In this document: piece after piece, positions 25,269 to 34,307 of the stretch
Layout of the letters: each line of letters opens with the position of its first letter
How positions within the stretch are numbered: position 1 is the first letter of the stretch
Source of the DNA: Elainella saxicola E1
GTDB lineage: Bacteria > Cyanobacteriota > Cyanobacteriia > Elainellales > Elainellaceae
Reading direction: 5' to 3'
Assembly: GCA_002796835.1 (NCBI GenBank)
Contig: LUGL01000097.1
Coordinates: 354-34,698 of the forward strand
DNA length: 34,345 bases
The notes under the pieces: model-generated
What the model was told of the DNA's origin: nothing
The model's input: only the letters and a program-made list of their open reading frames with translations
The model's database searches: none
Made by a program: the position numbers and the translations under genes

Positions 25269-26600
25269 ATGGTTGGCTTGATTCGGAAGTTTATTCAGTG
25301 GGTTAATCGGCTATTTCATCCGCAAGCAAGCCCTAAACTGTTATCCCCTTCCTATCCTCCTGCTACCCAAACTAAGGTGCCAAATCAGGTGAGCCGACCT
25401 GCTGTTCCAAATCGTTCCACAACGCACAGCGACATTGCAAAAACGCCGCTGAATGCTCCTGTTACTTCAGGATCAGCCCCAGTGCTGGAACCCGCTTCTC
25501 TTGCATCCACTGAAAGTCTATACAAACCTGAGACCTTGGCAGTTGAAACCGTTCTCACCCCAGAGATGGCGGAAGTGAATCCTACCTCAGGACAACCACT
25601 GACTGTCTCCCAGCCAGAAGTTGAGCCTACCGATAAGCTAGAACTGGTAGCTGCCGCAGAGGTTGAAGGTAACCCTGAGTTAGTAGGTGCCCCTGAATTA
25701 GCAGGCGACCCTGGAGACAATGACGAGGAAGAAGCAGAAGCCGTAGAAGATTTAGCTGTAGAAGATTTAAACGACTCTGCTGATGAAGATGAAGATGAAC
25801 CAACGTTGGTTCCAACGGCAAAGCATCATTATGAAGCAGGTTTGGCCCTGCTAGAAAAAGAAAAATTAGATGAAGCGATCGAGCAATTCCACCAGTCCCT
25901 TGAGCAAAATCCTAAGAGCCCTACCACACATGAAGCGTTAGGACAAGCTTATTTTAAGAAAAACCAATTCGATCAAGCGATCGCTGCTTTTCAACAAGCG
26001 TTACAATACAATTCCCGGTTTGTGAAAGCTCATATCGGCTTGGGACGGGCCTATCAGCAAACGAAGCAATTGGATTTAGCCCAGTCAGCTTTTCAGCAGG
26101 CAGTTGCATTCAACTCCAAATCATTGCAGGCTTACGAGGCTTTAGGACGGATTTACTTGCAAAAACAACAGTCTGCAGAGGCGATCGATATGTTTCAAAA
26201 GGCGATCGAGCTGCGTCCCCGATTTGCTCCCGGTTATGAAGGATTAGGTCGAGCCTATCTTCAGTTAAAGCAAGCCGATCAGGCTGGAGCTGCTTTCCAA
26301 AAGGCGATCAATTTCCATGCGAAGTTGTCTCCCGCTCATGAGGGATTGGGGCAGGCTTATTTGCAACAAGGACAATGGGATGAAGCAATTGCCACATTTC
26401 GTCGGGCGATTGATCTTCGCCCCAAACTGATTGCTGCCTATGAAGGTTTAGGGTGGGCGCTCATGCAACAACAGCAAATTGATGAAGCGATCGCTTGTTT
26501 AGAAAAAGCATTGGCGATTAATCCGAACCATCGGCCTGTTCGTAATTTGTTGGACAAGGTGAAGAAGCAAAGCAACTCTGCGAATGAAACAGTCGTATAG
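25269..26600 (+). CDS. Tetratricopeptide-repeat protein with acidic linker
   Basis: A 443-residue protein in three parts. Residues 1-20 (MVGLIRKFIQWVNRLFH) form a basic amphipathic helix that may touch a membrane. Residues 20-180 are low-complexity, Pro/Ser/Thr-rich and then strongly acidic (GDNDEEEAEAVEDLAVEDL and on). Residues about 185-425 are seven consecutive 34-residue TPRs, each with the W/A-G-Y-A-P pattern (for example AYEGLGWALMQQQQIDEAIA). TPR arrays act as protein-binding scaffolds; the partner is unknown. GGAG about ten bases before the ATG supports the start. It follows fcl by 148 bp and may be separately transcribed. Confidence 0.9.
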   Translation: MVGLIRKFIQWVNRLFHPQASPKLLSPSYPPATQTKVPNQVSRPAVPNRSTTHSDIAKTPLNAPVTSGSAPVLEPASLASTESLYKPETLAVETVLTPEMAEVNPTSGQPLTVSQPEVEPTDKLELVAAAEVEGNPELVGAPELAGDPGDNDEEEAEAVEDLAVEDLNDSADEDEDEPTLVPTAKHHYEAGLALLEKEKLDEAIEQFHQSLEQNPKSPTTHEALGQAYFKKNQFDQAIAAFQQALQYNSRFVKAHIGLGRAYQQTKQLDLAQSAFQQAVAFNSKSLQAYEALGRIYLQKQQSAEAIDMFQKAIELRPRFAPGYEGLGRAYLQLKQADQAGAAFQKAINFHAKLSPAHEGLGQAYLQQGQWDEAIATFRRAIDLRPKLIAAYEGLGWALMQQQQIDEAIACLEKALAINPNHRPVRNLLDKVKKQSNSANETVV

Positions 26601-26696
26601 TCAGTATATTCTGCTCAAGATGCATTGACTGAGACAGATACCAACCTTCAATCTTTGTTCATCTTTGAATATTCGTCTTATATCAAGGATTTTATT

Positions 26697-26948
26697 ATGG
26701 CTAAGGCAGTTGTTGTGATTGTTGGTTTAATTGTATTCATTCCGCTTTTGCTGCTTGAGTTGCCAATCATCATCCAATCTGTGCCTAAGCCGATTTTGAA
26801 GATTTTTTGCTTCATGCCTGCTGGGGCTGCTGCTTTTTTAGCTGTCCGCAGTTTCCTGGAAGGGAATGTTTCAGCTGATGTGATATCCGTTCTGACTTGT
26901 TTGTTGTGCTCTTATGGTGGATTTACATTGAAGAACATGATTGATTAA
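26697..26948 (+). CDS. Small hydrophobic membrane protein (83 aa)
   Basis: An 83-residue protein with three likely membrane segments: VVVIVGLIVFIPLLLLELPI near the N terminus, FMPAGAAAFLAVRSF in the middle and VISVLTCLLCSYGGF near the end. A TTG at 26625 would add 24 soluble residues, but the ATG at 26697 is preceded by AAGGA at eight bases and is preferred. No family is recognised. It lies about 100 bp after the TPR gene on the same strand. Confidence 0.6.
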   Translation: MAKAVVVIVGLIVFIPLLLLELPIIIQSVPKPILKIFCFMPAGAAAFLAVRSFLEGNVSADVISVLTCLLCSYGGFTLKNMID

Positions 26949-26994
26949 TTGAGGGTCTGCAAATGCAATCCTACCCAATTAGGACATTGGAAAA

Positions 26995-27609
26995 TTAGTA
27001 TCGATAAAACTTGATGAGGGCGATCGCCTCTACTTTCCCATCTTCAAAGATTGCATCAAGCCTCAAACTGCCTGCGTCTGGCAGCTTGTCTACACACAAT
27101 TGATAATAATAACCAAAAGGATCAGGTGGCAAGAAGGGATAGGCTTTATGCACTCCTGGCCGTACCACATTGACTGGAATTTCATCTAAAGGGGTTTGAT
27201 TAATCACGAGCCGCACAGTAGTGACTTTAGAGGGTTTTCCGATGACCCAACCCCACATAGGTACCATTGCGCCCTCTATGGTTGTGTCAGCTTGTGGCGA
27301 GTCGAACCATCCATTCCAAAATAGTTCAGGAGTTTGGTGAGCAAATTGCTCAACACTAAGAATTTCGATAAATCGACGACCTCTTACCTGGCCCAGTACT
27401 CGACGAATCCATCTATGTAATGTGGTAAACCAGGGTGGGGAAGTATGGGGCGGAACGGAAGGAGCAAGGCGTTGAACAGAGTTAGCTTGCCTGTCTTCCG
27501 GCTGAATTTGTTCCAACCAATCTTTCAAGTCGAGCGAGTTAGAAATGATATTGTGAGTAACTTTGCTTGATTCATGTCCTAAGTCCTGGGGATCCGCTTG
27601 CTCGCTCAT
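26995..27609 (-). CDS. Stand-alone accessory beta-domain protein linked to glycosyltransferase
   Basis: A 204-residue protein. Residues 1-80 are polar and variable. The C-terminal 110 residues (IEGAMVPMWGWVIGKPSKV, then VRLVINQTPLDEIPVNVVRP, ending DAIFEDGKVEAIALIKFY) look like the beta-sandwich module that in cyanobacteria is often fused to glycosyltransferases, methyltransferases or sulfotransferases, with its GWV, RP-V and YP anchor points. I know this from recurring context and not from a defined function. A TTG at 27627 precedes the ATG at 27609, but AAAGGA seven bases before the ATG decides for the latter. The GT2 gene lies 27 bases upstream on the same strand, so the two probably form an operon. 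Confidence 0.65.
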   Translation of the reverse strand: MSEQADPQDLGHESSKVTHNIISNSLDLKDWLEQIQPEDRQANSVQRLAPSVPPHTSPPWFTTLHRWIRRVLGQVRGRRFIEILSVEQFAHQTPELFWNGWFDSPQADTTIEGAMVPMWGWVIGKPSKVTTVRLVINQTPLDEIPVNVVRPGVHKAYPFLPPDPFGYYYQLCVDKLPDAGSLRLDAIFEDGKVEAIALIKFYRY

Positions 27610-27636
27610 AAAAACATCCTTTAACAATTACAGTAT

Positions 27637-28605
27637 TTAACTGCTACAAATCGCATAACGGATTAAAATCTGCCATTCGGTGGAATTTGTTAGATCTTGT
27701 ATATCTACGCTGTATCCATAATCGTTACTGTATTGCTTGAAACTGTTGACCCAATGCAGAATTGTTTCTGTTTTTAACAAGGGACTGTACCCGAACGATT
27801 TCTTTAAGTGTTGAATGGCCCGATCGGCCTGTCCAGTGATATAAAGCCGCCATGCAATCCAAACCAGCGTATAGTAACGGCTTTCGCGTTCAGTCTGGCG
27901 AATGTCAGGGGGTAAATTGGGCTGAGCGAAAAATCGATCGAGCACAGTCCAGCATTCTTCTGCTTGTACCAGCGTGTTCAGGGAATCATTGCGATCATGT
28001 TGGCGGTACAAGGTCGTTACTTGTTTCACCCATTGAGATTGGCAACCTGCCAGCACTAAACGCTGCACAAGGTCAACATCGCAAGCTTGCTGATATTGGG
28101 AACTGAGTCCATTCACTTGCAGCAGGGCACTGCGACGAAACAGCATGGCACTAAACAAGACAGGCATGCGGCGAATCCAACTGGCTGCGCTCAGCGTCGG
28201 TGCGTCATGCCAGGGTTCAATATCAGCTAATTTGTTGCCTGATGCGTCAACCAGCCGCCAACCGCTATGAACAATACTGAGATGCGGATTTTGTTTGATG
28301 CAATGGATTTGCAGGGCTAATTTCTCTGGCAGCAGCACATCATCTTGATCCAAAAATGCCACCCAGTCTCCTTGGGCTTTGGCTAAACCCAGATTTCTAG
28401 CTGTCGCGACGCCCTGATTTGCCTGATCAAAGTAGTGAATTTGATGGCAGTAGGGTTTGAGCACTTCCAGGGTGCGATCGGTCGAGCCATCGTTGACCAC
28501 AATAATTTCAACATCGCGATAGGTCTGATTCAAAACGCTGTCGATCGCAGCAGCAATGAATCTTTCACCGTTATAGGCAGGGATCACGACGCTGACCTGG
28601 GGCAT
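27637..28605 (-). CDS. Glycosyltransferase family 2
   Basis: A 322-residue GT-A-fold glycosyltransferase. SVVIPAYNGERFIAAAIDSV (residues 5-24), VNDGSTDRT (about 37-45) and NQGVATARNLGLAKA are GT2 signatures, and FLDQDD (about 84-89) carries the metal-binding DxD. The C-terminal part (RESRYYTLVWIAWRLYITGQ, about 240-259) is helical. It would transfer a sugar from a nucleotide donor to a lipid- or protein-linked glycan on the cytoplasmic face of the membrane; donor and acceptor are not visible. There are no membrane helices. It heads a likely two-gene operon with the accessory-domain gene and lies in the polysaccharide part of the window. Confidence 0.92.
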   Translation of the reverse strand: MPQVSVVIPAYNGERFIAAAIDSVLNQTYRDVEIIVVNDGSTDRTLEVLKPYCHQIHYFDQANQGVATARNLGLAKAQGDWVAFLDQDDVLLPEKLALQIHCIKQNPHLSIVHSGWRLVDASGNKLADIEPWHDAPTLSAASWIRRMPVLFSAMLFRRSALLQVNGLSSQYQQACDVDLVQRLVLAGCQSQWVKQVTTLYRQHDRNDSLNTLVQAEECWTVLDRFFAQPNLPPDIRQTERESRYYTLVWIAWRLYITGQADRAIQHLKKSFGYSPLLKTETILHWVNSFKQYSNDYGYSVDIQDLTNSTEWQILIRYAICSS

Positions 28606-28703
28606 AGGGTTGTGAAACGCGACATGCAGTAGATATTATCGCGTTTTCCTTCGGGATCGGTTCTGGGAAAGGTTGCCCACTATGCAAAACTTCATACGGT
28701 AGG

Positions 28704-29429
28704 TTATGGAGCCTGACCGATTTGAATTTGCTTCTCATAAGCTAGCTGCAGTTTGTTGGCTGCATAGACTTCTAGAAAGACATCATCGATCGCTTTAGCA
28801 ACCTGATTTGCCGATCGGTAAGACTCGATCGCGGCTGCGTAATTCCCTAACTGGTCTTCAATCAAACCCAAATTATAGTGAGCGACTGCGGTTCCAGTTT
28901 GATCTTGATGAGCTTGAGCGACCGTTAACGCTTGCTGGTAAGCTTGCTGGGCAGCTTGAAGCTGATCGAGATGGGTATGGGCTGTGCCGATTGCGATCCA
29001 GGCTTTCACTTCCAGAGTTGGATCAGCGATCGATTGCGCGACCTGGAGTGCTTCAGAATAGAGAGTTAATGCTTCAGTGTAGTGGTGTTGCTGCAATTGC
29101 AAGGTGCCTAAATTACCCAAAGAGTATGCTTCTAGACGCTGATCTCCAGTCAATTGCGTCAGGGTAATGGCCTGTTGACAGGTCTCAATCGCCTGGGCCT
29201 GATTTTGATAAACGGCTTCGACACAGGCTTCACTCCGACGAGTGGATTGTGCTTGCAGGGTTGCAGTGGGTTGTTGAGTTGGATTGACCGGCGCAGCGTT
29301 CACCTGGGTGGCACCGACAGCTGCTACTACCAAATATCCCAATAAGGTGAAGATACGCAGGGATGCGACAAATGGAAGACGGGTTGAGAAAGTAAGCTGA
29401 GACGATCGTTTGAAGGAGCTGGATTGCAT
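28704..29429 (-). CDS. Exported TPR-repeat protein
   Basis: A 241-residue protein with an N-terminal signal sequence: a basic start (SSSFKRSSQ), a hydrophobic core (FTLLGYLVVAAVGATQV) and a plausible cleavage after NAA near residue 48. The mature part is Gln- and Ala-rich and contains about four TPRs of the Sel1/NB-ARC-associated 'LGNLGTLQLQQHHYTEALTL' type (about residues 100-230). Location is probably periplasmic or outer-membrane-associated; partner unknown. An upstream ATG at 29444 exists, but the ATG at 29429 has CAGGA at about six bases and gives a cleaner signal peptide. It is about 100 bp upstream of the GT2 gene on the same strand side but separated by a gap. Confidence 0.8.
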   Translation of the reverse strand: MQSSSFKRSSQLTFSTRLPFVASLRIFTLLGYLVVAAVGATQVNAAPVNPTQQPTATLQAQSTRRSEACVEAVYQNQAQAIETCQQAITLTQLTGDQRLEAYSLGNLGTLQLQQHHYTEALTLYSEALQVAQSIADPTLEVKAWIAIGTAHTHLDQLQAAQQAYQQALTVAQAHQDQTGTAVAHYNLGLIEDQLGNYAAAIESYRSANQVAKAIDDVFLEVYAANKLQLAYEKQIQIGQAP

Positions 29430-29619
29430 AAAAAATCCTGCCATGGGGTTGCCCTTAAGAAAGTGTGTGAGCTGCTCTATGAGTGTTCTTCAAATCAGTG
29501 GAACCACTTTTCGTAAAAACACGCAAAAAGCAGCTTGATTTCAACTTTCATCAAGGTAGCGACCGATTGACGGAAGATATGCACTATAAGCACCTCAACC
29601 GGCCTCAACGTCCGATCGC

Positions 29620-31212
29620 CTAAGCTGCAACGGTTTTGGAATCGATCGCCTTTGAGTAAGTGTTTTGCTCATCTTGAGCCGCTTTCAGCTTCAAATATTC
29701 GGCCAATTGCGCTTCAATTTGGTTGCGGACCAGCTGGCGATATTCCAGGAAATGCTCACCCAAGGCACAGATCGACAAATAGTATTGCCAGTTGCGCGGC
29801 TTGGCGATCATCATATGCACCAAATAAACCCAGAAGGTCCAGCGAGTTTTACGCAGAACGCCTTGTCGCCAAAAAATCGTCAGCATGGCGCGAATCACAA
29901 CCCAACTGGGTCGCCGCAAGGAAGTTTTGTGCTGTGGCTCTCCCATCAACAAAAATTGGCGATAGGTGCGATCGAGATATTTTTGTGGATCGTATAGCTC
30001 CCAAAAGGCCCGGATGTATTCCTGGGCAATGGTTTCGATCGGTCGGCTGGGCACAAAATTCATCAAGGTCGTTTGGTTGATGTTGGCCCTTTCATCGAGG
30101 AGACGCCCCTCTTTTTTGAGGCGATGCCATAGTGCGGTATCGGGCAGGGCTTGCAACATGCTGAACATGGCTAACGAAATTGCGGTTTCCTCCACAAATT
30201 GAATGACGCGATCGCCTGCCCCTGATTTTTCTCCATCAAAGCCAATAATGAAGCCTGCTGTCACGCGCAGACCATACCGCATGATCTTCTGCACAGACTC
30301 TACGAGTGGATCGCGGGTGTTCTGAAACTTTTTCGTGACGGCAAGGCTATCGGTATCTGGGGTTTCAATACCCAGGAAGACAGCGTTGAAGTTACATTCC
30401 ACCATCAGCGCCATCAGGTCTTCATCTTGAGCCAGGTCAACGGAGGCTTCCGTATTCAAGAAGAACGGATAATTGTGCTCGATCATCCAGGTTTTGAGTT
30501 CTTGCAGCAACAGTTTCACGTTGCGTTTGTTGCCGATAAAATTGTCGTCCACTAAAAAGATGCTGCGACGCCAGCCCAACTCATACAGCCGTTCCAATTC
30601 GGCTAGAAATTGCTGTGGTGTTTTGGTGCGCGGTTTGCGACCGTAAAGGACAATAATGTCGCAGAATTCGCATTGAAAAGGACAACCCCGCGAAAACTGC
30701 ACAGACATATTATCGTAGGCGTCCATTTCCAGCAGCTCATACCGGGGGATCGGCGTTGTGGAAACATCCGGTTTCTCAGTTGTGGTGAATTTGCCGCTGG
30801 TTTCCCCTCTGGCCAAAGCCTCAACGAACATTGGCAGCGTGATTTCCCCTTCCCCCAAAATCAGATAATCTGTGCCAAAGCTCTCTACTTCTTGCGGTAA
30901 GGCTGAAGCATAGGGACCACCAACCGCAACGGGTTTGCCATACCGTTTAGCAACTTGAATTTGGGCAGCCAAATCTTCTTTTTGGACGATCATCGCAGAC
31001 ATGATCACCAGATCAGCCCATTGCCACTCCGCTTCAGTGACATCACGAATGTTGCGATCGACCAGTTTATATTCCCAATCTTGGGGCAGGATAGCAGCTA
31101 CGGTAACTAAACCCAAAGGCGGCAAAAGAGCCTTGCGATCGACCAATGCTAAGGCCTGTTCAAACGACCAAAAGCTTTGGGGGAAACGGGGATATACCAG
31201 TAGAGTACGCAT
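29620..31212 (-). CDS. B12-binding-domain radical SAM enzyme (hopanoid-methylase-like)
   Basis: A 530-residue protein. Residues 1-140 form a cobalamin-binding-type Rossmann domain (LLVYPRFPQSFWSF, then VAVGGPYASALPQEV). The radical SAM core follows with the [4Fe-4S] motif CxxxCxxC in SRGCPFQCEFC (about 174-184) and GIETPDTDSL. The C-terminal 150 residues match the DUF4070 module. The FPxSFWSF start and overall plan resemble the C-2 hopanoid methylase HpnP, but cyanobacteria hold several paralogues of this group and no squalene-hopene genes are adjacent, so no symbol is given. Such enzymes methylate unactivated carbons using SAM and methylcobalamin. A cobalamin-synthesis gene (cbiD) lies 2 kb away on the other strand. 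Confidence 0.85.
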   Translation of the reverse strand: MRTLLVYPRFPQSFWSFEQALALVDRKALLPPLGLVTVAAILPQDWEYKLVDRNIRDVTEAEWQWADLVIMSAMIVQKEDLAAQIQVAKRYGKPVAVGGPYASALPQEVESFGTDYLILGEGEITLPMFVEALARGETSGKFTTTEKPDVSTTPIPRYELLEMDAYDNMSVQFSRGCPFQCEFCDIIVLYGRKPRTKTPQQFLAELERLYELGWRRSIFLVDDNFIGNKRNVKLLLQELKTWMIEHNYPFFLNTEASVDLAQDEDLMALMVECNFNAVFLGIETPDTDSLAVTKKFQNTRDPLVESVQKIMRYGLRVTAGFIIGFDGEKSGAGDRVIQFVEETAISLAMFSMLQALPDTALWHRLKKEGRLLDERANINQTTLMNFVPSRPIETIAQEYIRAFWELYDPQKYLDRTYRQFLLMGEPQHKTSLRRPSWVVIRAMLTIFWRQGVLRKTRWTFWVYLVHMMIAKPRNWQYYLSICALGEHFLEYRQLVRNQIEAQLAEYLKLKAAQDEQNTYSKAIDSKTVAA

Positions 31213-32248
31213 GAGAGCCTGTCTGAGAATGGATTGTCCTTACTTTACCGTTTATTGGACTTTCTAGAGAATTCTTAAGAAATTCATCCAATCTTTAAGG
31301 TCGATTTTCCAGAGATCTCTACGAAAGCTGACTAAATCCGGCATTACCTGAGAAACTGTTCAAGTCTTGAAACTCAGAATTGTGAGTAATTACTCATTGA
31401 TTCACTAATTTTTTGTTTCAAAGAGCTAATGTTCTATAGATGATCATGCATAACGAGAAGTTCCCCATCAAAGCGGTCAGTTTTGTTTCGATCGCACTAG
31501 AATTTGCCAAGTAATGAACAAAGTGGCTGAAATAAATCCAAAAACAGTCAGCCAATCAAGATAGATCGCCAGGGAAGGATCGTACATAAGGAATGTTAGA
31601 TGGTGGATATTGGATTAGCGCTACTACCTAAGGTATAGATTTGAAAAAACATCCATAAAGACTGCCTCGCTACTGGCTCATCTAGGTTGCATCTGTCCAT
31701 CTGGTCGCAGAACAAGGGTAGTTTGTCAAAGCTTTAATTTACCGCATAATTGTATGAAGTTTCCGCAAAGGCGGTTGATCGGTAGATGGTTCGATCGACC
31801 CTCTGACCTAATAATGTAAGGGCTGATTTGCCTGGGCGCTACTGATACCGATACCGATCGTTTGAGTCAGCGCTGTTGAAGGCATAGAGAGGCAAGTATT
31901 TATGTTTGGGTTCAACCACATCGATTTCACTCTCTGGCTGAAATTCCAGCAATGTTTGCTCAAGGGCAAGCCCTTTGTTAAGGGTGGCATTGTTTTGAGA
32001 ACAGTGCATGCTGTTCGTATTCCAGGTGGCTTGACTCCACCATAAATCCTCTTTTCTGCTGCTCTGTCGCCTCAAAAGTGAGTAGCAAGTTGAATTAAAC
32101 AGAAGATTTTGCTAGCAATCTGCTCTCGCAGTTCCTGCGCATTGTATTCGGCTGAGCCGAGATGCGTTGAAGCCGTCTTTGGCTCGATTAGAGGGCTGAG
32201 CCAGCATGATATTTTGCGGAAAATGCCTTGTGAAAGTTTTTGGGCAAG
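31213..32248. other. Intergenic region of about 1 kb
   Basis: No gene is confidently seen. A minus-strand frame at 31839-32075 (78 codons from a TTG; CSQNNATLNKGLALEQTLLE) is not low-complexity and could be a remnant; a competing minus-strand start, ATG at 32043 with AGAGGA before it, opens only 21 codons in another frame. Small hairpins occur: CCGC-AAAG-GCGG near 31764, TCGGC-TGA-GCCGA near 32149 and TGGCTC/GAGCCA near 32181-32204. I found no cobalamin-riboswitch-like sequence despite the flanking B12-related genes. Confidence 0.4.
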
Positions 32249-32307
32249 CTAGATAAATAAAGGTGAAATCTATCTTCTTAGACAGATAGATGAAATTATT
32301 TATCTAG
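32249..32307. promoter_or_regulatory. 59-bp near-palindrome upstream of acyltransferase gene
   Basis: Outer arms CTAGATAAATAA (32249-32260) and TTATTTATCTAG (32296-32307) are perfect 12-bp inverted repeats. Inner arms TCTATCT (32269-32275) and AGATAGA (32284-32290) are a perfect 7-bp pair around the 8-base TCTTAGAC loop. The right edge is 114 bases before the start codon. It may be an RNA hairpin in the leader, a cruciform or a bipartite operator. There is no T-run for a terminator. Confidence 0.7.
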
Positions 32308-32421
32308 TTAAATTTTGATTGTGCAAAAAATATACGCAAAAGTGAATTGCTAATTTCCAGCTTGCTGTATCAATTCGCGCCTGCACTAAAAAGAAATTTT
32401 GAACAAAGGAGAAAAGTGATA

Positions 32422-33174
32422 ATGAAAGCTGAAAAGCTCGGATTTCAGGGACTTGAATCCACTGAACAGTCGCTGGTCTTTGCGACTTCTTCTCCCTATC
32501 AACGGCAAATAGAAATGCTGCTGTTAAACTTGCTGGGCAATATTCCCCGTCCTCTAGGTGTCATTCTGAGACGGTTATTGTATCCCTCCATCTTTGCCCA
32601 CGTGGGTAAAAATGTTTATATCCAAAGAGGGTGTGAGTTTCTGGGTGCTGATTCGATCGAACTTGGCGATAATGTGCGACTTTTGCGGGATATTAGAATC
32701 AACTTTAAGTCAGTCAACAGTCGCTTGCGGCTGGGTCATCAGGTTGCTTTCGATCGAGGCGTCGATATTACGGTCTCAGGGGATGATTGTCTGATGGAAA
32801 TTGGCGATCACTCGTACTTGGGGGCTTATGTTTGCCTGATTGGACCTGGCCATATCAAGATCGGTAAGCACACGCTGATTGCAGCTCATAGCGGCATTTT
32901 TGCCAACAACCATCGAGCTGATGGCCTCAGCCGCGAAGGGATTGAAATTGGTGATTACTGTTGGATCGGTAGCGGTGTGAAAGTGCTAGATGGAGTCAAG
33001 ATCGGCAATGGTTGTGTGATTGGGGCAGGTGCCGTGGTGACGAAAGACATTCCGCCCAATTCGATCGCAGTCGGTATTCCCGCACAGGTGATTAAACCCA
33101 ACGTGGAAAGTCCTTTTTATTCAGCAGCAGAGTTTGAAGCAGAACTCAAAAAATTAAACCGAACGGGCAGGTAG
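32422..33174 (+). CDS. Hexapeptide-repeat (left-handed beta-helix) acyltransferase
   Basis: A 250-residue acyltransferase of the LbetaH superfamily. From about residue 65 isoleucine-patch hexapeptides recur (VGKNVYIQRGCEFLG, IELGDNVRLL, IKIGKHTLIA, IEIGDYCWIGSGVKVLDGVK and IGNGCVIGAGAVVTKDIP), ending in the SIAVGIPAQVIK motif of the maltose/WcaF-type O-acetyltransferases. The His in FANNHRADG (about 160) is a likely catalytic residue. It probably acetylates a sugar in surface polysaccharide, which suits the nearby GT2 and fcl genes. The frame opens at a TTG at 32347, but the ATG at 32422 follows AAAGGAGA at nine bases. A large palindrome lies upstream. Confidence 0.88.
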   Translation: MKAEKLGFQGLESTEQSLVFATSSPYQRQIEMLLLNLLGNIPRPLGVILRRLLYPSIFAHVGKNVYIQRGCEFLGADSIELGDNVRLLRDIRINFKSVNSRLRLGHQVAFDRGVDITVSGDDCLMEIGDHSYLGAYVCLIGPGHIKIGKHTLIAAHSGIFANNHRADGLSREGIEIGDYCWIGSGVKVLDGVKIGNGCVIGAGAVVTKDIPPNSIAVGIPAQVIKPNVESPFYSAAEFEAELKKLNRTGR

Positions 33175-33227
33175 AGAAGGCTCGCTGCTAGAATGCATGG
33201 GTTCTCAATCGTTGCTTGGTTTTGACT

Positions 33228-34307
33228 ATGGCACGTTCTGGCTATACGCTTCCCGTTTTTGCTGTGGCGGCTGCAAAGGCGGCTTGGCTGCACCTGCAAA
33301 CTGGATCGATCGACCATCAGGTAGAAGTTGATTTGCTGACTCAAACGGCGACGATCGAAATTCAGCAGGTAGCCTGTTTAGATGCGGGCAGTGCTTTAGC
33401 AATTACGCTCAGCGATCCGGGTGATAATCTAGACTTGACGCGCAACACGCCTATTTGGGCCAAAGTGCAGGCTGGACCGCGACAGGCAGAGGCCCTCATT
33501 CTGGAAGCAGGCGAAGGACTGGGTAAAACCACAACCGGAGATCCGGCCATTTATAGCTTTGCAAGGCGGCTGTTTGAAGCAAATTTGTTGCCGCTGATTG
33601 CGTCGGATTGTACGCTGACGGTCTCGATTATTTTTCCGGAGGGACGCCAGTTAGCGCAACGGACTTCCAATGAAGCCTTTGGAATTTTGGAAGGATTAGC
33701 CCTATTGGGAACCAGCGGCATTTCCCAACCCTTGTCTGCGGAGGAACATCTGGCGGAATTTCGGCAAACGCTGCAAATTAAAGTGGTAGAGCAGCCTCGC
33801 CTGATTTTCTGTATTGGCAGCAATGGTATGCAGGTGGCCCAGCGGATGGAATTACCGGAAGCGGCGATCGTTCAAACCGGAAATTGGATTGGGGCGCTGT
33901 TAGTTGAAGCGGGGCTGCGGGGAGCCAAGTCAGTTTTATTACTTGGCTATCAAGGAAAATTAGCCAAACTAGCCGGAGGGATCTTCAATACCTCCAGTCA
34001 TTTAGCAGATGCCAAGCTGGAAATCATTGCGGCTTCTGTCGCTGAGGTTGGGGGCAACTTAACCGACATTCAGGCAGTTTTAGCTAGTAAAACAGCAGAT
34101 ACAGCCCATCAGAGCCTAATTGAACGTGGATTGGCGGTTCCAGTGTTTGAACGATTGGCTCGACAGGTGAGCCAGCGATCGGTTGCTTATGTTCAAAAAT
34201 ATGCCAATGCAGCTTTAGCGGTGGGAACGGTGTTGTTCGATCGCAAGGGCCAAATTATTGCGCAAGATGAGTCGGCGATCGATTTAGTTCGACAGTTTCG
34301 AGAATAA
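33228..34307 (+). CDS. cbiD: Cobalt-precorrin-5B (C1)-methyltransferase
   Basis: A 359-residue CbiD protein, which methylates C-1 of the corrin ring using SAM in the cobalt-early (anaerobic) route to cobalamin. SGYTLPVFAVAAAKAAW (about 4-20) is the cyanobacterial form of the family start, GEGLGKTT is near 94, LGTSGISQPLS near 163, and QTGNWIGALLVEAGLRG near 217 are the further conserved blocks. A TTG at 33216 lies in frame, but the ATG at 33228 is preferred. It is 53 bp after the acyltransferase gene. No other cobalamin gene is within the window; cyanobacterial cob/cbi genes are commonly scattered. Confidence 0.92.
   Translation: MARSGYTLPVFAVAAAKAAWLHLQTGSIDHQVEVDLLTQTATIEIQQVACLDAGSALAITLSDPGDNLDLTRNTPIWAKVQAGPRQAEALILEAGEGLGKTTTGDPAIYSFARRLFEANLLPLIASDCTLTVSIIFPEGRQLAQRTSNEAFGILEGLALLGTSGISQPLSAEEHLAEFRQTLQIKVVEQPRLIFCIGSNGMQVAQRMELPEAAIVQTGNWIGALLVEAGLRGAKSVLLLGYQGKLAKLAGGIFNTSSHLADAKLEIIAASVAEVGGNLTDIQAVLASKTADTAHQSLIERGLAVPVFERLARQVSQRSVAYVQKYANAALAVGTVLFDRKGQIIAQDESAIDLVRQFRE

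Noticed and set aside
31785..31805. GGTTCGATCGACC, looking like a tRNA T-arm
   Set aside because: No acceptor, D or anticodon stems can be formed around it; the CGATCG core is just the common HIP1-type string.
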